Assembly: GCA_916613615.1 (NCBI GenBank)
Contig: OU744726.1
Coordinates: forward strand, 65,116,987 to 65,180,986
Direction of reading: 5' to 3'
Origin: Steromphala cineraria
Lineage: Eukaryota > Mollusca > Gastropoda > Trochida > Trochidae
DNA length: 64,000 bases
The notes under the pieces were generated by a model. That model made no database searches and was not told where the DNA came from. It saw only the letters and a list, made by a program, of their open reading frames with translations. Of this stretch, positions 22,006 through 36,400 are shown piece after piece (the first letter of the stretch is position 1; the number at the start of each line of letters is the position of its first letter). The position numbers were made by a program, and so were the translations under genes.

Positions 22006-24400
22006 TTAACTAACGATGGCGTAGAGAGTTTCGGAGTGTAAACTCAAGACATCTGATACCGTCGTTAGGATCCCCTTGTTGTCCTTGGTTCTACTCAAGG
22101 TTACGCTCGAACTGTTGACACTAAATACAGCTCGTACCTGCAAACAAAAGAAAATATAAAATTATTAAAATTATTGACATGGAAAGGGATGATTATTTTG
22201 TTGATTTGTACTTAAAGGCACTGTGACTTGTTTTTGTGAAGTTTTTATTTTCCAAATTTTAACATGGAATATTAGTTTATGAAAAAAAATTCTTCAGAGA
22301 ATGAAAAACCTATTACTTCAAAATGCACATTCATATTTGCATTACTTTTACACATTTTACTCTATGCATCTTCAATCCTACATACATATCTACATACTTT
22401 GCCAAATTAATCACTGGATTTGAATATCAATTTGTCCATCATTGAACTGACCTGTTCAACAAGCTGTTGTAATGATAGCGAATCTCCACGAGGATTCTCC
22501 AAGAGTAATGTCCCCTTCTCAGCCTTGCCCTTTGACCTTACGACCTCCACATTTGCGAAATGACACATTGGAGTAGTGACAGCTGGGGGAGGTGAGGTTG
22601 ATTCCTTCGATGAGCCAGATATGTACAGAGTCTTTGAGGAATAGTCAGCCATTTTGGAATCTAGTGAGAACTTTTTAGACAAGGTTGCATCTTCGAAGAC
22701 TTGAACAGATTGTCCTCTTACACCGAAAACTCTTTGTGCCTGAAATAAACAAACCACAACTCATTATCTCTCAATGAAAAATTGGATTTTGGTAATTTAA
22801 AGAAAACTTGACACCAAAAGCTTAGAGATTGAGTGAGTGAGTGAGTGAGTGAGCGAGCAGATTTTCATACACACGAGAGTTAAGAAATAACAAAAGACCA
22901 GTTAATTATGAAAATAGGTTTCAGGACAAATACTTCATCATGTCCTATTTTGCCTCTCAGAAGCCTATCTTAAATATTTAAAATGAAAATTATTTCATGA
23001 GAATGATAAATGAATTGGATACTCACCTCTTTGACAAAGTCCTTAGCAGAAAGAGCAAAGCTCCCTGCAGGGTTTTCTAGTAGAAGTGTTGCCTGTCTGC
23101 CTGACAAACCCTCCTGGGCAGAAGCTCCACACAGGGTCAGGTTGACAAACTTGCAATTGGGCTTCACTCCATTCTTCACAGGGGCCGGGGAAAGTGTCGG
23201 CACTGCGAGGGAGCTTGGTTGTGAACTCCCTACACTGCCACCCTTCTCCCCTCGCCAGGATAGAGTGAGCTCCAGCTTGTCAGACTTCACCTGTACAGGT
23301 ATGTCAAACATTTTGATGAACTGTTGGAGTGGCATTCTTATAGTTGGTGGTAAGGAAGAGAAAGAAATTCTATGGATGAACAACTTTACTTCTTTTGACA
23401 GTACAACATTTTGGTCTAGATCCTTTTACTATTTTCAATCATATCAAATAACAAAGTTGTTCATCCATAGAATTTCCCTTGTCTTCTTTAACATTTTGAT
23501 CTCCATTATCTCAACAAATGGTTATACAACTATTGGCACATAGGAATACTATGACATATAGTTGGTTGATTGAAATACAAAAGGAACATACACATTCTAA
23601 AATTGTGTCTTACAAGTTAAGTCCCTTACATATACACAATGAAATCACCTTTTACATTTGGAACAAACTCTTATAGTTAGGAGATAAACCTACTGTGTTT
23701 CTTAATTTTCGTGGTCTAAAAAAGGACTTTTAGTCAGTATTCAGACGAAGCAACTCCCTAAGCGTACGGTGACTGTATGCGTGTTGACTCGTGTCATGAA
23801 GTTCATTTCTATGGCAGTGTGTATGGCCCGACATAAAAATTGTGTTTGAACTTAGGTTCGACCATAGAAATAAACCAAAGAAATTCTAGGATTTTGAAAC
23901 GTCATGGTAGAACTTAGGTTCGACCATAGAAATAAAACAATGAAATTCTAGGATATTGATATGTCATTGTAGAATGAAAGACAATCTGACATAGAGAACA
24001 ATCTGACCTCCGATCCCTCCTTTATGATGACCTCCTGTCTAGTGACGGGGTAGGGGGCGAGGGGCTGCTTGATGGTGGTGTATATGAAGTCAGAGAACTC
24101 CTTGATGATGCGAGCCAGGTTGGGGGAGGCCTGGTAGAACACAGTGATCTCGTTGTGGGGCGACAGGTTGGCCTGTATTGGAGGTTGATATAACTCATAA
24201 TTGATAATTAAAAAAATGCAACATTCAGAAGTGTTCATCTCACAAATATGTCATCATGCCTGCAAATTGGCTGCAATGGTGGTTGAAAACAAATATTTGC
24301 TAACCTTCTTCCTGAGTTTTTGAACTCTGTTGATGACTTCCCTGGCCACCCCTTCATCCAACATGGACTGGTCCGGACTGACATCCATCAGAACCAACAG
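22006..24400 (-). CDS. IARS1: IARS1 exons 25-29: C-terminal UNE-I repeats
   Basis: Exons 25-26 hold the [18 protein letters not shown] helix and the linker to the C-terminal extension. Exons 27-28 and 28-29 encode two tandem units, each with a TLLLENP(A/R)G motif (in exons 27 and 28) followed across a phase-0 intron by a VFGV/VFSV segment. In vertebrates this eukaryote-specific extension (UNE-I) contacts other members of the multisynthetase complex. The last exon (22137-22006) ends ETLYAIVS, then TAA, where the human protein ends KTVYVSV plus a short tail. Confidence 0.92.
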
Positions 24401-27400
24401 CTGTGGAGAAAACATAACTTGAGGTGAGACATTGTCATTTGAATGAAGGCGAACAACATTTCTTCAAAATCTGGACATTTGTCAAAGTCACAAGTCTATT
24501 TCTAGGAAATCTCATAGCGCTGAGAATAATTGCAAGCCAATATCTGCATTGCTATAATTACCTTATGAATTTGATCTAGAAACTACTTAAAATTCCCGAC
24601 AAGAGGTAATTTGCACAAATCCTCTCTAGTTGTGAGAATTCTTCAGTTTCCTGCACATTAAGTCTAATCAGAAAGATCCTGGATAAAGACACCAGCCAAA
24701 CCTAATAATAAAGGTTTACATCATGCAGTGAAAGAGGCCTACAGAGGCTTCATACACTCAAAAGCAATGCTAATTAATGACTTTTCCATGATTTTTCATT
24801 GATGCTGCAAGAGTTTTCCATGACAAAAAAGGTCAAGTGTCTAAACATTAATTCAAAAGCTACAAATTTAAAAAAAAAAAGAAGACATTTGAGGAAAAAT
24901 CTAAGTAAAAACTAGATTAGCGTTTGCGGGATACCGCAAAAGCAGAGCAGCCCCGGAACTTTGGGTTTCGCCTTACCCTGTTCCGCCTTTTACAGGCCTC
25001 ACCAAATTGGGAATTTTCTCGTGACCTTGACCTTTGACACTCAAGGTCACACAATCAATGAACACATTTCATTGAGTAAAACATTATTGTAATGAAATAA
25101 AGTGTTAAAAATTAAATTAATCCATTTTCTCCATATATGTTTACCTTGCTGTGACCTTGACCTTCGACAGTAAGTACCCAAAACTTTTTGTAAATGTTGT
25201 ACTTCTCAAGAGATAATATATACAAAATCTAAACTTCATAGCACAAAAACTTTTCAAGTTATTGTGTTTACAAGGAATTGCAAAAACTCATATCTCATGA
25301 CCTTGACCTTTGACCTTCAAGGTCACACAATAATTGAACACTTTTTATGGAGTATAACAATCATGTATTGATTAAAAGTGATCATAGTTAAAATTAAGCA
25401 TTTTCACTAAACCATGCTTAAGTCATGACCTTGCTGTGACCTTGACCTTCGACAGATTGTAGCCGAAACCTTTTCAAAATTTTTTACTTTTCCAAGGATG
25501 ATATATACCAAGTTAGAGCTTCATAGCACAAAAACTTTTCAAGTTACCGTGTTTACAATGAATTTTGTGGTGATTTTATAACTCGTGACCTTGACCTTTG
25601 AACTTGAAAGTGAACACGTCATAATGATTCCCTGGAAGTATTAACATTTAGACATGTTCATGAGTTCTGAAAAGCTAAATGGGATAAAGTTATACCCCAA
25701 TTTAGTGCATTTTGTAATAACTCATAACTCATGACCTTGACCTTTGACCTTCAAGGTCACACAATCATTGAACACTTTTTATTGAGTATAACAATCATGT
25801 ATTGATTAAAAGTGTTCATAGTTAAAATAAAGCATTTTCGCTAAAACATGCTTACGCCATGACCTTGCTGTGACCTTGACCTTTGACGGATTGTAGCCGA
25901 AACCTTTTCAAAATTTTTTACTTTTCCAAGGATGATATATACCAAGTTAGAGCTTCATAGCACAAAAACTTTTCAAGTTATCGCGTTTACAAGGAATTCT
26001 TAGAGTGAATACATAGCTCGTGACCTTGACCTTTGACCTTGAAAGTGAACGTGTCAAAATCGTTCCCCCGAGGTATGAGTAGTAAGGTATGAATAAGAGT
26101 TCTGGAAAGCTTAGTGGAAAAAAGTTATAGCTTGTAGTACGAGTGCGGCGGCGGCGGCGGCGGCGATGGAAACTTCACAAAAACTGATAGCAGCCCCGTC
26201 CTTAGACGGGGCTGCTAATAACAGATATTCCACAAGAAATTCAAAATCAATGACATCATATAAATAAATGCTCATTTTCCAGACCTTTCAAGGCCTTGAA
26301 AAAAAATTTCAATTTCCATGACTTATCCAGGTTTCCATGACCCGTATGAACCCTGCTTACAGAGGAAGTTGAACTGAACAAGAGTTACCTCCCCTTCCGA
26401 GTGAGCCTCGTATCTCTCGCCCTCCTTCTTATCACCGACCGAGTACATCAGACGAAGCTCTTCTCGCTCCAACACGTGACCTCGCACAGTTATCTCCCCT
26501 GATTTCTGGAAGTCCATGAGTTGAGTGTCTGTGAGTTCCTGGATATCCTTCATGACGTCCTTGAAGTCTCCCTTCAGCCTCGCTCCCAACATGCGGTGGT
26601 CCGGCTCCGCCCGTAGGTGGATTCCGTACTTCCGCTTGTCTGTCGTGGTCGTCAGTTGTCTCACGTTCAATTCCTTGAGAGATCGAGTAAGAGCTTATTA
26701 TAACACCACTTATAGTAGCATTGGGTAATTTTTACAAGGGATCTATGAACAAGTCGTAGATTTTGTTATTTTTACAATCACAAGTACAAATGCGAAGTAA
26801 ACGTGACTTGTTCAGTAAGCAGGACTGTGTAGATATAGCAGGACTGGTGGGTGACATATTGAATGTAATGGATGATTTTTTAGTCAAAGAAGTTTGAAAG
26901 TTATAATACCAACTGGTCCTAAAAGTGTTACGTTAAGAGTTATCTACCCCTGGAGTGCCAAGAAACTGCCAGAGATTAGGCGTTAACACTTTTTAGCAGT
27001 TTTTGTATACTTTTTATTAAAAAAGAAACTTAGGGGCTTCAATGACAATATTGTTTGATAAAACTCATTCTTTAAAATTGGAGCTTATTTCAAGCAATTT
27101 GTAGTCTCAATGACAATACATTTTAACAAAACTCATTCCATTTTGTTTTGAAGTAATTTGTGAAAATGGATCTGAGAAATCACTGCCTCACCTCCAGGAT
27201 GTAGCTCTCCAGCGACCTGATGTCCTCCAAGGCCCTGGGGTCCTGATGTATAGCCACAACCTCCTTCAGGGGGTACTGCAAGCAAAGACCAGAGTGCTTT
27301 CACAGTGGTTTTAAACCTTCCTTAACAAATTTATCAGATGAAATTTGTGAACTGGCGATTCATTATATTGCTATGACATCAAGTTACAACCAAGATGTTT

Positions 27401-30400
27401 TTATTCACAGCAGAATACAAAAGTTATATCAGATCTTTGTTTAATGATGTCAAGTGACTGATAACATAACATATATGCATTGATGCAGATTCCAATAATT
27501 CAACTGCAACCACACAAAGAATCTCACCTTGAGGGGGAGTGTGTTCCTATCTCGGATGACTCGACCCAGCTCTATGACTGTCTGCATGCCAGACACAGCG
27601 CCCTCTATCTTCACGTCTATCAGCGAGTCTCTGTAAAAGAAACATGCAAGATCACAGACAACAAACCTTAGCATAAGGCTGATGATATAGAAATTAACTC
27701 AAAGCCAAGACCATGAATCACTGGAACAATGAGTGAGTTCAGATTTAACTTGTTGTCAAAAACAGAGAAAGGTTGGATTAATGAGAGAGGGATCTAAGGG
27801 ACAAGGCAACAGATAGAAGGAAAGCCATAGTGAGAGAAAGACATCAGGTTTTAGAACGACTCAAATTTGGTCTGGCTTCGATCTGTTGACCTGTCCAGCT
27901 TGGGTGACCCTACCAGGAGTATTTAAGCTCCAGCTGGCATAGCTCTCAGTGATGCAAAAACACTCAAACCACAACATCACTATAATGTATTGAGTCAAGT
28001 GATGTAATATCAAATTCAGCAAATATTTCCATATCTAACTTCTTTAGGACAACAGGGAATAAGAGAATCTATCTGTCATAAGATAATAAGATGAAAATAA
28101 AAATTCCCTGCAAAACATTCTTGACTGTAACAACACCAATGAATTACTTTTTAATGCCTATGATAATTTTTATGCGATCACCATTAGCATCCATTTCCAC
28201 AAAAACATAGAATTATCATGTTTACTTTAGTTTCTAAGTTGACGAAAAGACGATTTATCGAAAATTTGTGTTTTATGGCGGCCATTTTGAAAATCCAAAA
28301 TGGCCATCATAACTGTATCTGCGCAAATGCCAACATTGGTTTTTGGATTCTCTGTGCTTTCAGCTTTCCAAAAATGTGTAGTTTTGCTAATCTCCAAACA
28401 TTTTTAATGAAAATACATAGTGAACCTGACTAAATGCAATGGTTAATGAACTAGGAAGGAATCAACAAAAGAAAGGATATATACAGATGGATCTCAACAA
28501 GAAATCCTTCATGACTTGACATAAAACCCTCCCGTACCTGGCCTGGGGCAGCATTAGGAAATGTACACTGCGTGTATCCTCCTTGCTCGACTCCGGCGCC
28601 GCCTGGAACTTGCGGAGATTCTGGTACATGTGCTCTGTGAGGAAGGGGGTGAAGGGCGCCTGTCGGGGAGGAAACATCGTTTGAATTTAACAATCAAATT
28701 GAAACAGATTGTTGTTGCTTGAAGGGAAAACCATCAAAACTTGCCAAATAAACAAAGTTTGAATTACTTTTAGTCTCTACAAGGGAGATACTCTCTGTTA
28801 CCCGGGGCTCAATGTTCCTTTTTTTTCATCAGGAAAATCTGTACCGAAAAAACTCATTCTTGATTTGAGTGGACCAATGAAGCTGTCTATTGTACATGTG
28901 AGTCTTACAAAAGTAACAATACCTGACAGTCTTTTTGGGGGGAAGTTGGCTTTAGCGCCAAAAGGTACATTTTCACATGCTGGTTGAACCCCATACCATG
29001 ATTTATTGAACTAGATCTTATATTTCTTCAGTTTTGCTCTACGATACATTATCATTGAAAACAAAAAATAAATATCGTAAGAAGTCAAAAGCCCAAAGTG
29101 AAGTCTACCAATGCTGATGGGTTGTCATAGCGAGCTACGTTTATCCAAGCCTTTCAATTTTCAGTTCTGCTCCCGAATATATATTTCAAATATATATTAT
29201 TTCAATAACCCAACCAACTTTATTGGGTGAGGGGTAACCAGTGTTATTTTACAAACTTTCTGAAGGACCTACCATTCCTATTGTTTTGGAAGTATGGGAT
29301 AAGAAATCTTTGTGAGAATTAAGACCTCAAGCTTTGCTGTCATTCTTAATTCCAACTCAGCTTCCATTCCTCAGGTTTTGAAATCCCAAGCATAACCTTG
29401 CTTTCATGTTTTCCTTAACTTATTTCACACACTGCTTGCTGTACGTACCATGACTTTAGTCATAGAGAAGAGGACACTGTAGAAAGAGTCTAGAGCCTGA
29501 TGACAGTCCTGTAGCCCGGTGTCGCCCTTCAGTCGCTTGCGGTTCATCCTCACATACCAGTTGGTCAGCTGGTCCACAAACTTGATCAGTCTTGGGACCA
29601 CCGTGTACAGGTGATACACTGGGACAGAGAATAAAGGTTTACGAGTCTGAGTGGTCTGGTATTTAACAAGCAAAAGCCAGCTAGATACCGAATTTCAGAT
29701 TTCATTCACAAGTTCCATAAAAATTGTCATTGAGTATTCTTCACATCTAGACTATTTAATTGAAACCATATACAATATAGAACTTACACGTCATCTCATT
29801 TTTATAAGCACATAATGCTAATGCAGATTCATAAAGTTAAAATCAGAAGATGACGTATCCAAACGGTCCCCATTAAGTATTCTCTATTTCTAAAACCAAA
29901 TACAATATAGACTCACACTCCATCTCCTTGCGGACGAACTTGATGAGGGACTGAGTGAAGGAGAGGATCCAGCGGTCCATGTAGTTGGTGGACGGCTTCA
30001 CCTGTCGCTCATTGTACTGGTACTTGACTCCCTCCTCCTGTAGTGTAGAGGAGATGATTTTATTACCTACGAGGGCAGTCATACCGAGGTTCATATTTTT
30101 CATATGTTGCCCTAGGGCAAAATATCACTTTTTCATTGTGACGTCACGTAAAAAACAGTGCTTTGACGTCACGGTTCACCTATGACTTCACAATCTATAA
30201 GGGTCGACGGCGGCTAGTCCGCCTATGCGGAGATGTTGGTTATAAATATTTTCTTTAATTTTGGGACTACGGTAATAAACAGAATATTATATTCGTGCCC
30301 ATGACATACTATGTTTATGACCCTTGTGCCTAAAAATCAGTATAACCCTCGCTCTCGCTCGGGAATTACTAATATTTAGCCACTCGTGTCGTAAACATAG

Positions 30401-33400
30401 TATGCCATGGACACTCATATAAAATCCTATATTATAAACCTCCAGTGACGTCACTCTATTGTTCTATTAGGTTCTTCTTTTACCGGATAAACCTCTTTGC
30501 CGGGCATTTTGCCCGGGGCTTACTCTAGAATTTTTCGGAAATTTATTTTGATTGGGATTATACACGTTTTGAAATACTTTGTTTCAAAGTCCTTCTTCAA
30601 ATAAATACCATCACAAAATATCACATTTTTGACAAATCACAAATATAATGTTCGCATGCCTGGTTTCGAACTCTGCACCACTCGCTTACTAAACTGGCGC
30701 CTTTGACAACTCGGCTATAAAGGCCCACGAGAACAATGATGTATTTTCCACAGTGACAATCATGTGAACTTCACGAGGCAGATAGCGCATGCATTTCACG
30801 TTCACGTCTTGGGTAGCGAGCGCAAAGCACGTGCAGGGCACGGATGTGCTCTCTGTTTGCTTATGGTGATTCCCTACCAGTAAAAATCAATGAATCCATT
30901 TTTATACTTATTATTGAAATTATTTTGTAACTACGGTTTATCTCGGTTCATAAGTTAGATCAAAACCTCGCCCTCGGTGTTGTTTGATAATGTAAGCCCT
31001 CAGCCTCAGGAAATTGGGGCGGGCCTGTCGGCCCTTTCCAATTTCCCTCTGCCGCGGGCTTACATTATCAACATTACCTCTGGCTCGGTTTTGATCCTAC
31101 ACTAATATAGTCATTTGGATTACCTATAATAAAAGCATGGGGGTGGGGACAGGATGAGGGAAAAGACTGAAGGAATATACTATATACTTAGTATAGAGGA
31201 GACAATAATATCATAAGTATCTGGTTCGTGCATATTGTTAATTCTGTCAAGAAAATGACCTCCTGACAATATTAATAGAATTTTATTTGTACACAGGTAT
31301 GACTGTCGGAAGAGAAATGATTTCAATTTACAAACTTGATTTGTAAAGTGACTGACTTTGAGTCCTTTAAATTCAGGTTCTCGGAGATTGTTCCAAAGGT
31401 AGGCAGCAGTTTTACTTAAGGCTTGTTGACCAAAGAGTTGTATGGAAAAGCTGTTGATTAAGTGAACGAAAGTCTCTGGATGATTTATACACTTCAATAA
31501 TGTCGACCAGCCATGCTGGGGCTGATTGGTTGTAACATTGGTGTGCAAGTATGAATACCTTTAAATGTTCTCTTGCTGGTATATAACAAGACTAGATAAC
31601 GATGGCAGAACACTGGTACATACCCTCTCTAGTCTCTCAATGTTCTGCATGAGGAACCTGTAAGCGTTGTACCAGGGCAGGAATACGTCCTTCAGTACGT
31701 CCCGTACTCCAGTCTCCTTGAATCTCAGGTTCTCTGCTCGTACTGATGGCGAGTTGATCAGGTACAGTCTGAGGATGAAAGGTTAAGGGATTTTAGAGTT
31801 GTCTGCCCTTGTTAAGAGATTATAGAGTTGTCTGCCCTTGTCTGTTGGGAATGGCATTCTCCACGAGGTGGTCATACATGAGACATTCGATTTTTTAGTT
31901 TCTGTGCATTTCTTATGAGGTGGATACAACCCCTATTAAGATTGATTTTAATGCTAATCAATTTTGAATGACAGACAACTTCTAAAGAACAAGTTCAAAG
32001 TGATACATATTTGAGTAAGTAAGTAAAGGATTAAAGGGGGTCTGCAACCCGAATTTTTAACTTCCAGAGTTTTTAGGCAGGGCCCCGAAAGAGTCGTATA
32101 TGCTCGGTAGGGACAAAATCGTTTGGTTACAAACCGCTCACAGCGGACAGCTAGTACTAAGTTTGTGTCATGTAACCCCCTTACCCGTCCGGATGCTCTC
32201 ATTAACGATTGTCAATTAGGTTTCACAAGCTAGGTTGTTGATTCCCTTTAACATAAGTGAGTGATTAGAAAGTTTGGTTATCCATAGTTAATCAAGTATC
32301 ATTATTTATTTTTCAATGATGTTTTATATTTTTAAAACAAAAGTGTTCTTCATTACTAGCAAACTCAAATCAAAGTACTGTGCAAATTACACATAAAAAA
32401 CAACTGGTTCAGTACCTCAGCGCATCTGCTCCAAACTTGTTGACGACTTCCATCGGATCTGGATAATTCTTCTTTCTCTTGCTCATCTTTTGTCCATCAC
32501 TGTTATAAAGAGTTGAAGAATGAAATACATAACTTATCAACATAAGCCAAAATTTAGTTCTGCATTTTTTTTTCATTCTTCAGCATTATTTGCAGCTGAA
32601 GTCACAAATTGATCACTTTCTTTAAATGTTATGTCTACAACCAATTTATGATTCCCAGCAAATGACGTTTTAATGTTAAAATGTTATTTTCGAAGTGAGT
32701 CATTGTTAATTGTTGCTTGTGCAATACTTATTTCACCAAGAGCAACAAATTGTTAAATTATCTGAACACAAAATAAAGTACAATAGAACACGGATATAGC
32801 GAACACTCGGATATAACGAACAAATTTTCAAGTCCTGTCCCTATATAATATCATTAAAATTAAATGCGTATAGCGAACATCGGATATAGCAAACTAAATT
32901 CTTTAGTCCCTTGGAGTTCGTTATATCCGAGTTCTACTGTATTTTGAATTGAAATAAGTTCCCAAATTCATAGGTGTAGCAAATGTCACTTCAATGTATT
33001 TATCTAAAATTATTGACTAGAAATCAATTCTACAATTAGACAAGAAGCAATGTCAAAACTCACGATGCGAGAACAAGTCCATTTACAACAAGGTTCTTGA
33101 ATGGAGGCTTGCCAAATAAGAGAGTTGACAACACCAACAGTGTGTAAAACCTGCAGAAAAATGTCAACATTAAGATAACAAAAACCCTTTGAATAAATTG
33201 TGCTAATTGCCAAATGGTGATTACTAAAAATTCATAAAAGAAAACACACTTTAGCTTGAAATAGATGATAGCAAGCAATTATTGATTTCAAATTGTAGTT
33301 TTATTACATAATTACATAATTAGTTTCAAAAGCTGATCCAAATTTCAAGATAAGAGAAGTAAACCTTTTACTTCGAAGAAACCAAATACCCAAGTAGGGG

Positions 33401-36400
33401 TGAAAAGCTCAAGATGCAACTCATATTCTGATGAAGTATCTTGAACTTTCATATCCTAACCAAAAATCGTTTTTTCACACATAATGGTCAATGACTTTAA
33501 TTCTAACAATGACATGCTCGACCAAGATCAGATGAGTGATCTCCCCTTACCATCCTCGAGTCTGGTCCACTCCCTCTGCTATAAAGTCTGCGGGGAAACT
33601 GTCCTCAAACTCCTTCCTGTGTTCGAAGGGGAAGTGGGCTTGAGCGTACGGCATGCTTCCGCTCTCGAACCAGCAGTCGAACACCTCGCTCACCCGTCGT
33701 AATACTCCTTTACCCATCTTGGACGGGATGGTCACCTTGTCAACACTGTGAAGAGGATCGTACACTACTATCAGTGAGTTTGAGTTGTACGCCACGTGAG
33801 CATTATTTCAGCCATTGGCAGTAAATTATTATCGAAACGAATAGTAGTCTAATATCTATTTACTACAAATCAAAGCAGAAATAACAGAAATACCTTGCGG
33901 AAAATTCTATTGAGGCATACGATTTCACATCTTCCTATCCAAAACCTGAAACTCCAGTTTCCGAACAATTTTATGCCCTGTTACAGACAAAAGACTCCTC
34001 ATCATCAGCGCCCCTTCAGGCGATTGTTAACAACTTACAGTTACTTTCAAATTGGACTATTGTTTTCTCTCATAGTAAGCTAGAAAGCAAGCACAGAAAA
34101 CTCAAGGGTATGCAGCAAAGCTTAAAACTGATATTCCTGAAACTTTTTGGCTTTGCGCAGTTAGATGACAATTTCACTTAATTAATAACAATGCTAGTCA
34201 TAATAACCATGTATTTCTTTGAATGCTACAACCATCTCACTACTCACTTTTCTCTGTGTAAGTCTTTGAGCTCAACTCCTGACAGCTTTGTAAGTTCTTC
34301 TATGGAGCCCACGCACACCACCTGGGAAACAAACATAGTCAATAATGTCATGTTTGCAAAACAAGGTTAGTCTCTTGCACATTAACAAATTACACCATAT
34401 ATACCGGTATGTGGTGTCTCACTATTTCACCTACATACTAATAAAAAATTATTGTTACAATCTTTCCATGGATAACAGCATCGGCCTCTCCCCTCCCTCT
34501 CTCTCCTCCCTCTCTCTACTGCCTCTCTCTCCTCCCTCCCTCCCTCTCTCTCCCTCCCTCTCTCTCTCTCCCTCCCTCTCTCTCCTCCCTCCCTCCCTCT
34601 CCCTCCCTCCCTCTCTCTCCCTCCCTCTCTCTCCCTCCCTCCCCTCCCTCCCCTCCCTCTCTCTCCTCCCTCCCTCTCTCTCCTCCCTCCCTCCCTCTCC
34701 TCCCTCTCTCTCTCTCCCTCCCTCCCTCCCTCCCTCCCCTCCCTCTCTCTCCTCCCTCTCTCTCCTCCCTCCCTCCCCCTCCCTCTCCCTCTCTCTCTCT
34801 CTCTCCCCCTCCCTCTCTCCCCCTCCCTCTCTCTCTCCCTCCCTCCCTCTCTCTCTCTCCCTCTATGTATCACTCCATCTATGCATCCATCAATCATTTA
34901 TCCATCAATCCATCTATCACTCATTTATTCCATCTCTGCATCCATCTGTTCTATGCCATTTTAAAAGTCCAATTCACAAGAAATATGAATCTCCAACAAA
35001 GGGACCATCCGTCACTGGTTTTAGAAAGATTTCCTGGAATTTCTAGTTCTTGTAGGTAAAGGATTTAAAGTAGCCCTCAGTGACGGCAACCATATGCTAA
35101 CCTCCTCGCTATCCCCAATTTATATCATCATCCCCAATAATTACACTATACATGTAAAGGGAAATATTCTTTTAACGCCAGGTAAAGGATCTAAGTACAG
35201 TGGTCCCTCGCTATACCGCTTGCTTTGGGGTCCAAAAAACTTACCCCGCGTTACAGGCAACAGCGGTAAAACGAGCGAGTAAGTTGGCCGAAAAACAAAG
35301 ACTTGACTGCAGCTATTTATCATCTAAAACATCTTTCTGCAACTACTGGATCATTAAATACATTAAATGTTTGTTTTGTGTTGTTTTTTGATGACATTAA
35401 TACTGAATAATGATAAAAACAAACAGATATGATTTCATGAAAAAAACTACTTTCCATTTGTCACGAGTCTTGCAGCAGCAAAGAACATATCATCGTAATT
35501 AAAAGCTATATCAAAAAGATCTTGTGTTTTTGTAAGGACTTACAATATCAACACAGAAACAAATATTTATATCACTTACAGCAAGGTTAAGTTTGTTTAT
35601 ATTGCAGACAAATTATTTACATTGAAATAATCTACAAGTCCGTTATCAGCTGGGAAATCTTAACTTACATTACGCTGGTTTGGGGCCTCAGCAAAACCAA
35701 TGCCGGCCCTGATATGGATAAACAAATTAATATCAAAGCTCCCAACAACACTGTATTAGAGTTAACACTGTAGCGAGTCCTTTATTCGGTGTAAGGAGTA
35801 CATCTCGGTCATTGTTTTGTAAACATGGCTTTGCACATCGAGTCACGAGTGGACATTTACGATCTTTTGGTTTAATTAAATTATATAAAGGTGGAAATAC
35901 TTTACCTATTTGACACATTGTTTAAATCTTATATGGCAGTATGGTCAACAATCACAATTGGGAGCATTGCATCGTAAGTTGAAACCAATAATGAATGGAA
36001 ACAAACACGTGGTTTTCAACATCTTTGATGGAAGTTAGATAAAACGTTTGGCTTATCTGTTTTGTTTGTTTGTAAACAAAGCTTGAAACATTGATTGAAT
36101 TAGCTGTTTTTTTAGATCTTAACACTATCAGTTTTACTCACAAAGAAATTGATATAAATTTTGGGAGCCACAGTTTACCCCGCGGTACAACCGAGCCCGC
36201 AGTACATCGAAGGGCGGTATAGCGAGGGAACACTGTAGATCCAGAGTAGTCACAAGTATAAACTGACCTCCTCTCCATCCTCGCTGACCCACAGAGGGAT
36301 GGGTGTCCCCCAGTATCGGTTCCTGGACACCGCCCAGTCTCGTGCGTCTCGCAGCCAGTTGGCAAACCTCTTCTCCTTCACAAACTCTGGAACCCTGGGA

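Noticed and set aside
23010..23543. 177-codon plus-strand frame
   Set aside because: It is the antisense shadow of IARS1 exon 27.
24911..26217. CRISPR-like regular repeats
   Set aside because: Units are about 434 bp, contain no uniform short repeat with unique spacers, and the DNA is a eukaryotic intron.
30655..30735. Functional tRNA gene
   Set aside because: A- and B-boxes are recognisable, but the anticodon and acceptor stems do not pair.
34345..35046. Long open frames on both strands (233 and 156 codons)
   Set aside because: They are read through the CT/GA repeat; composition is only S/L/P or R/E/G and they stop at its edges.
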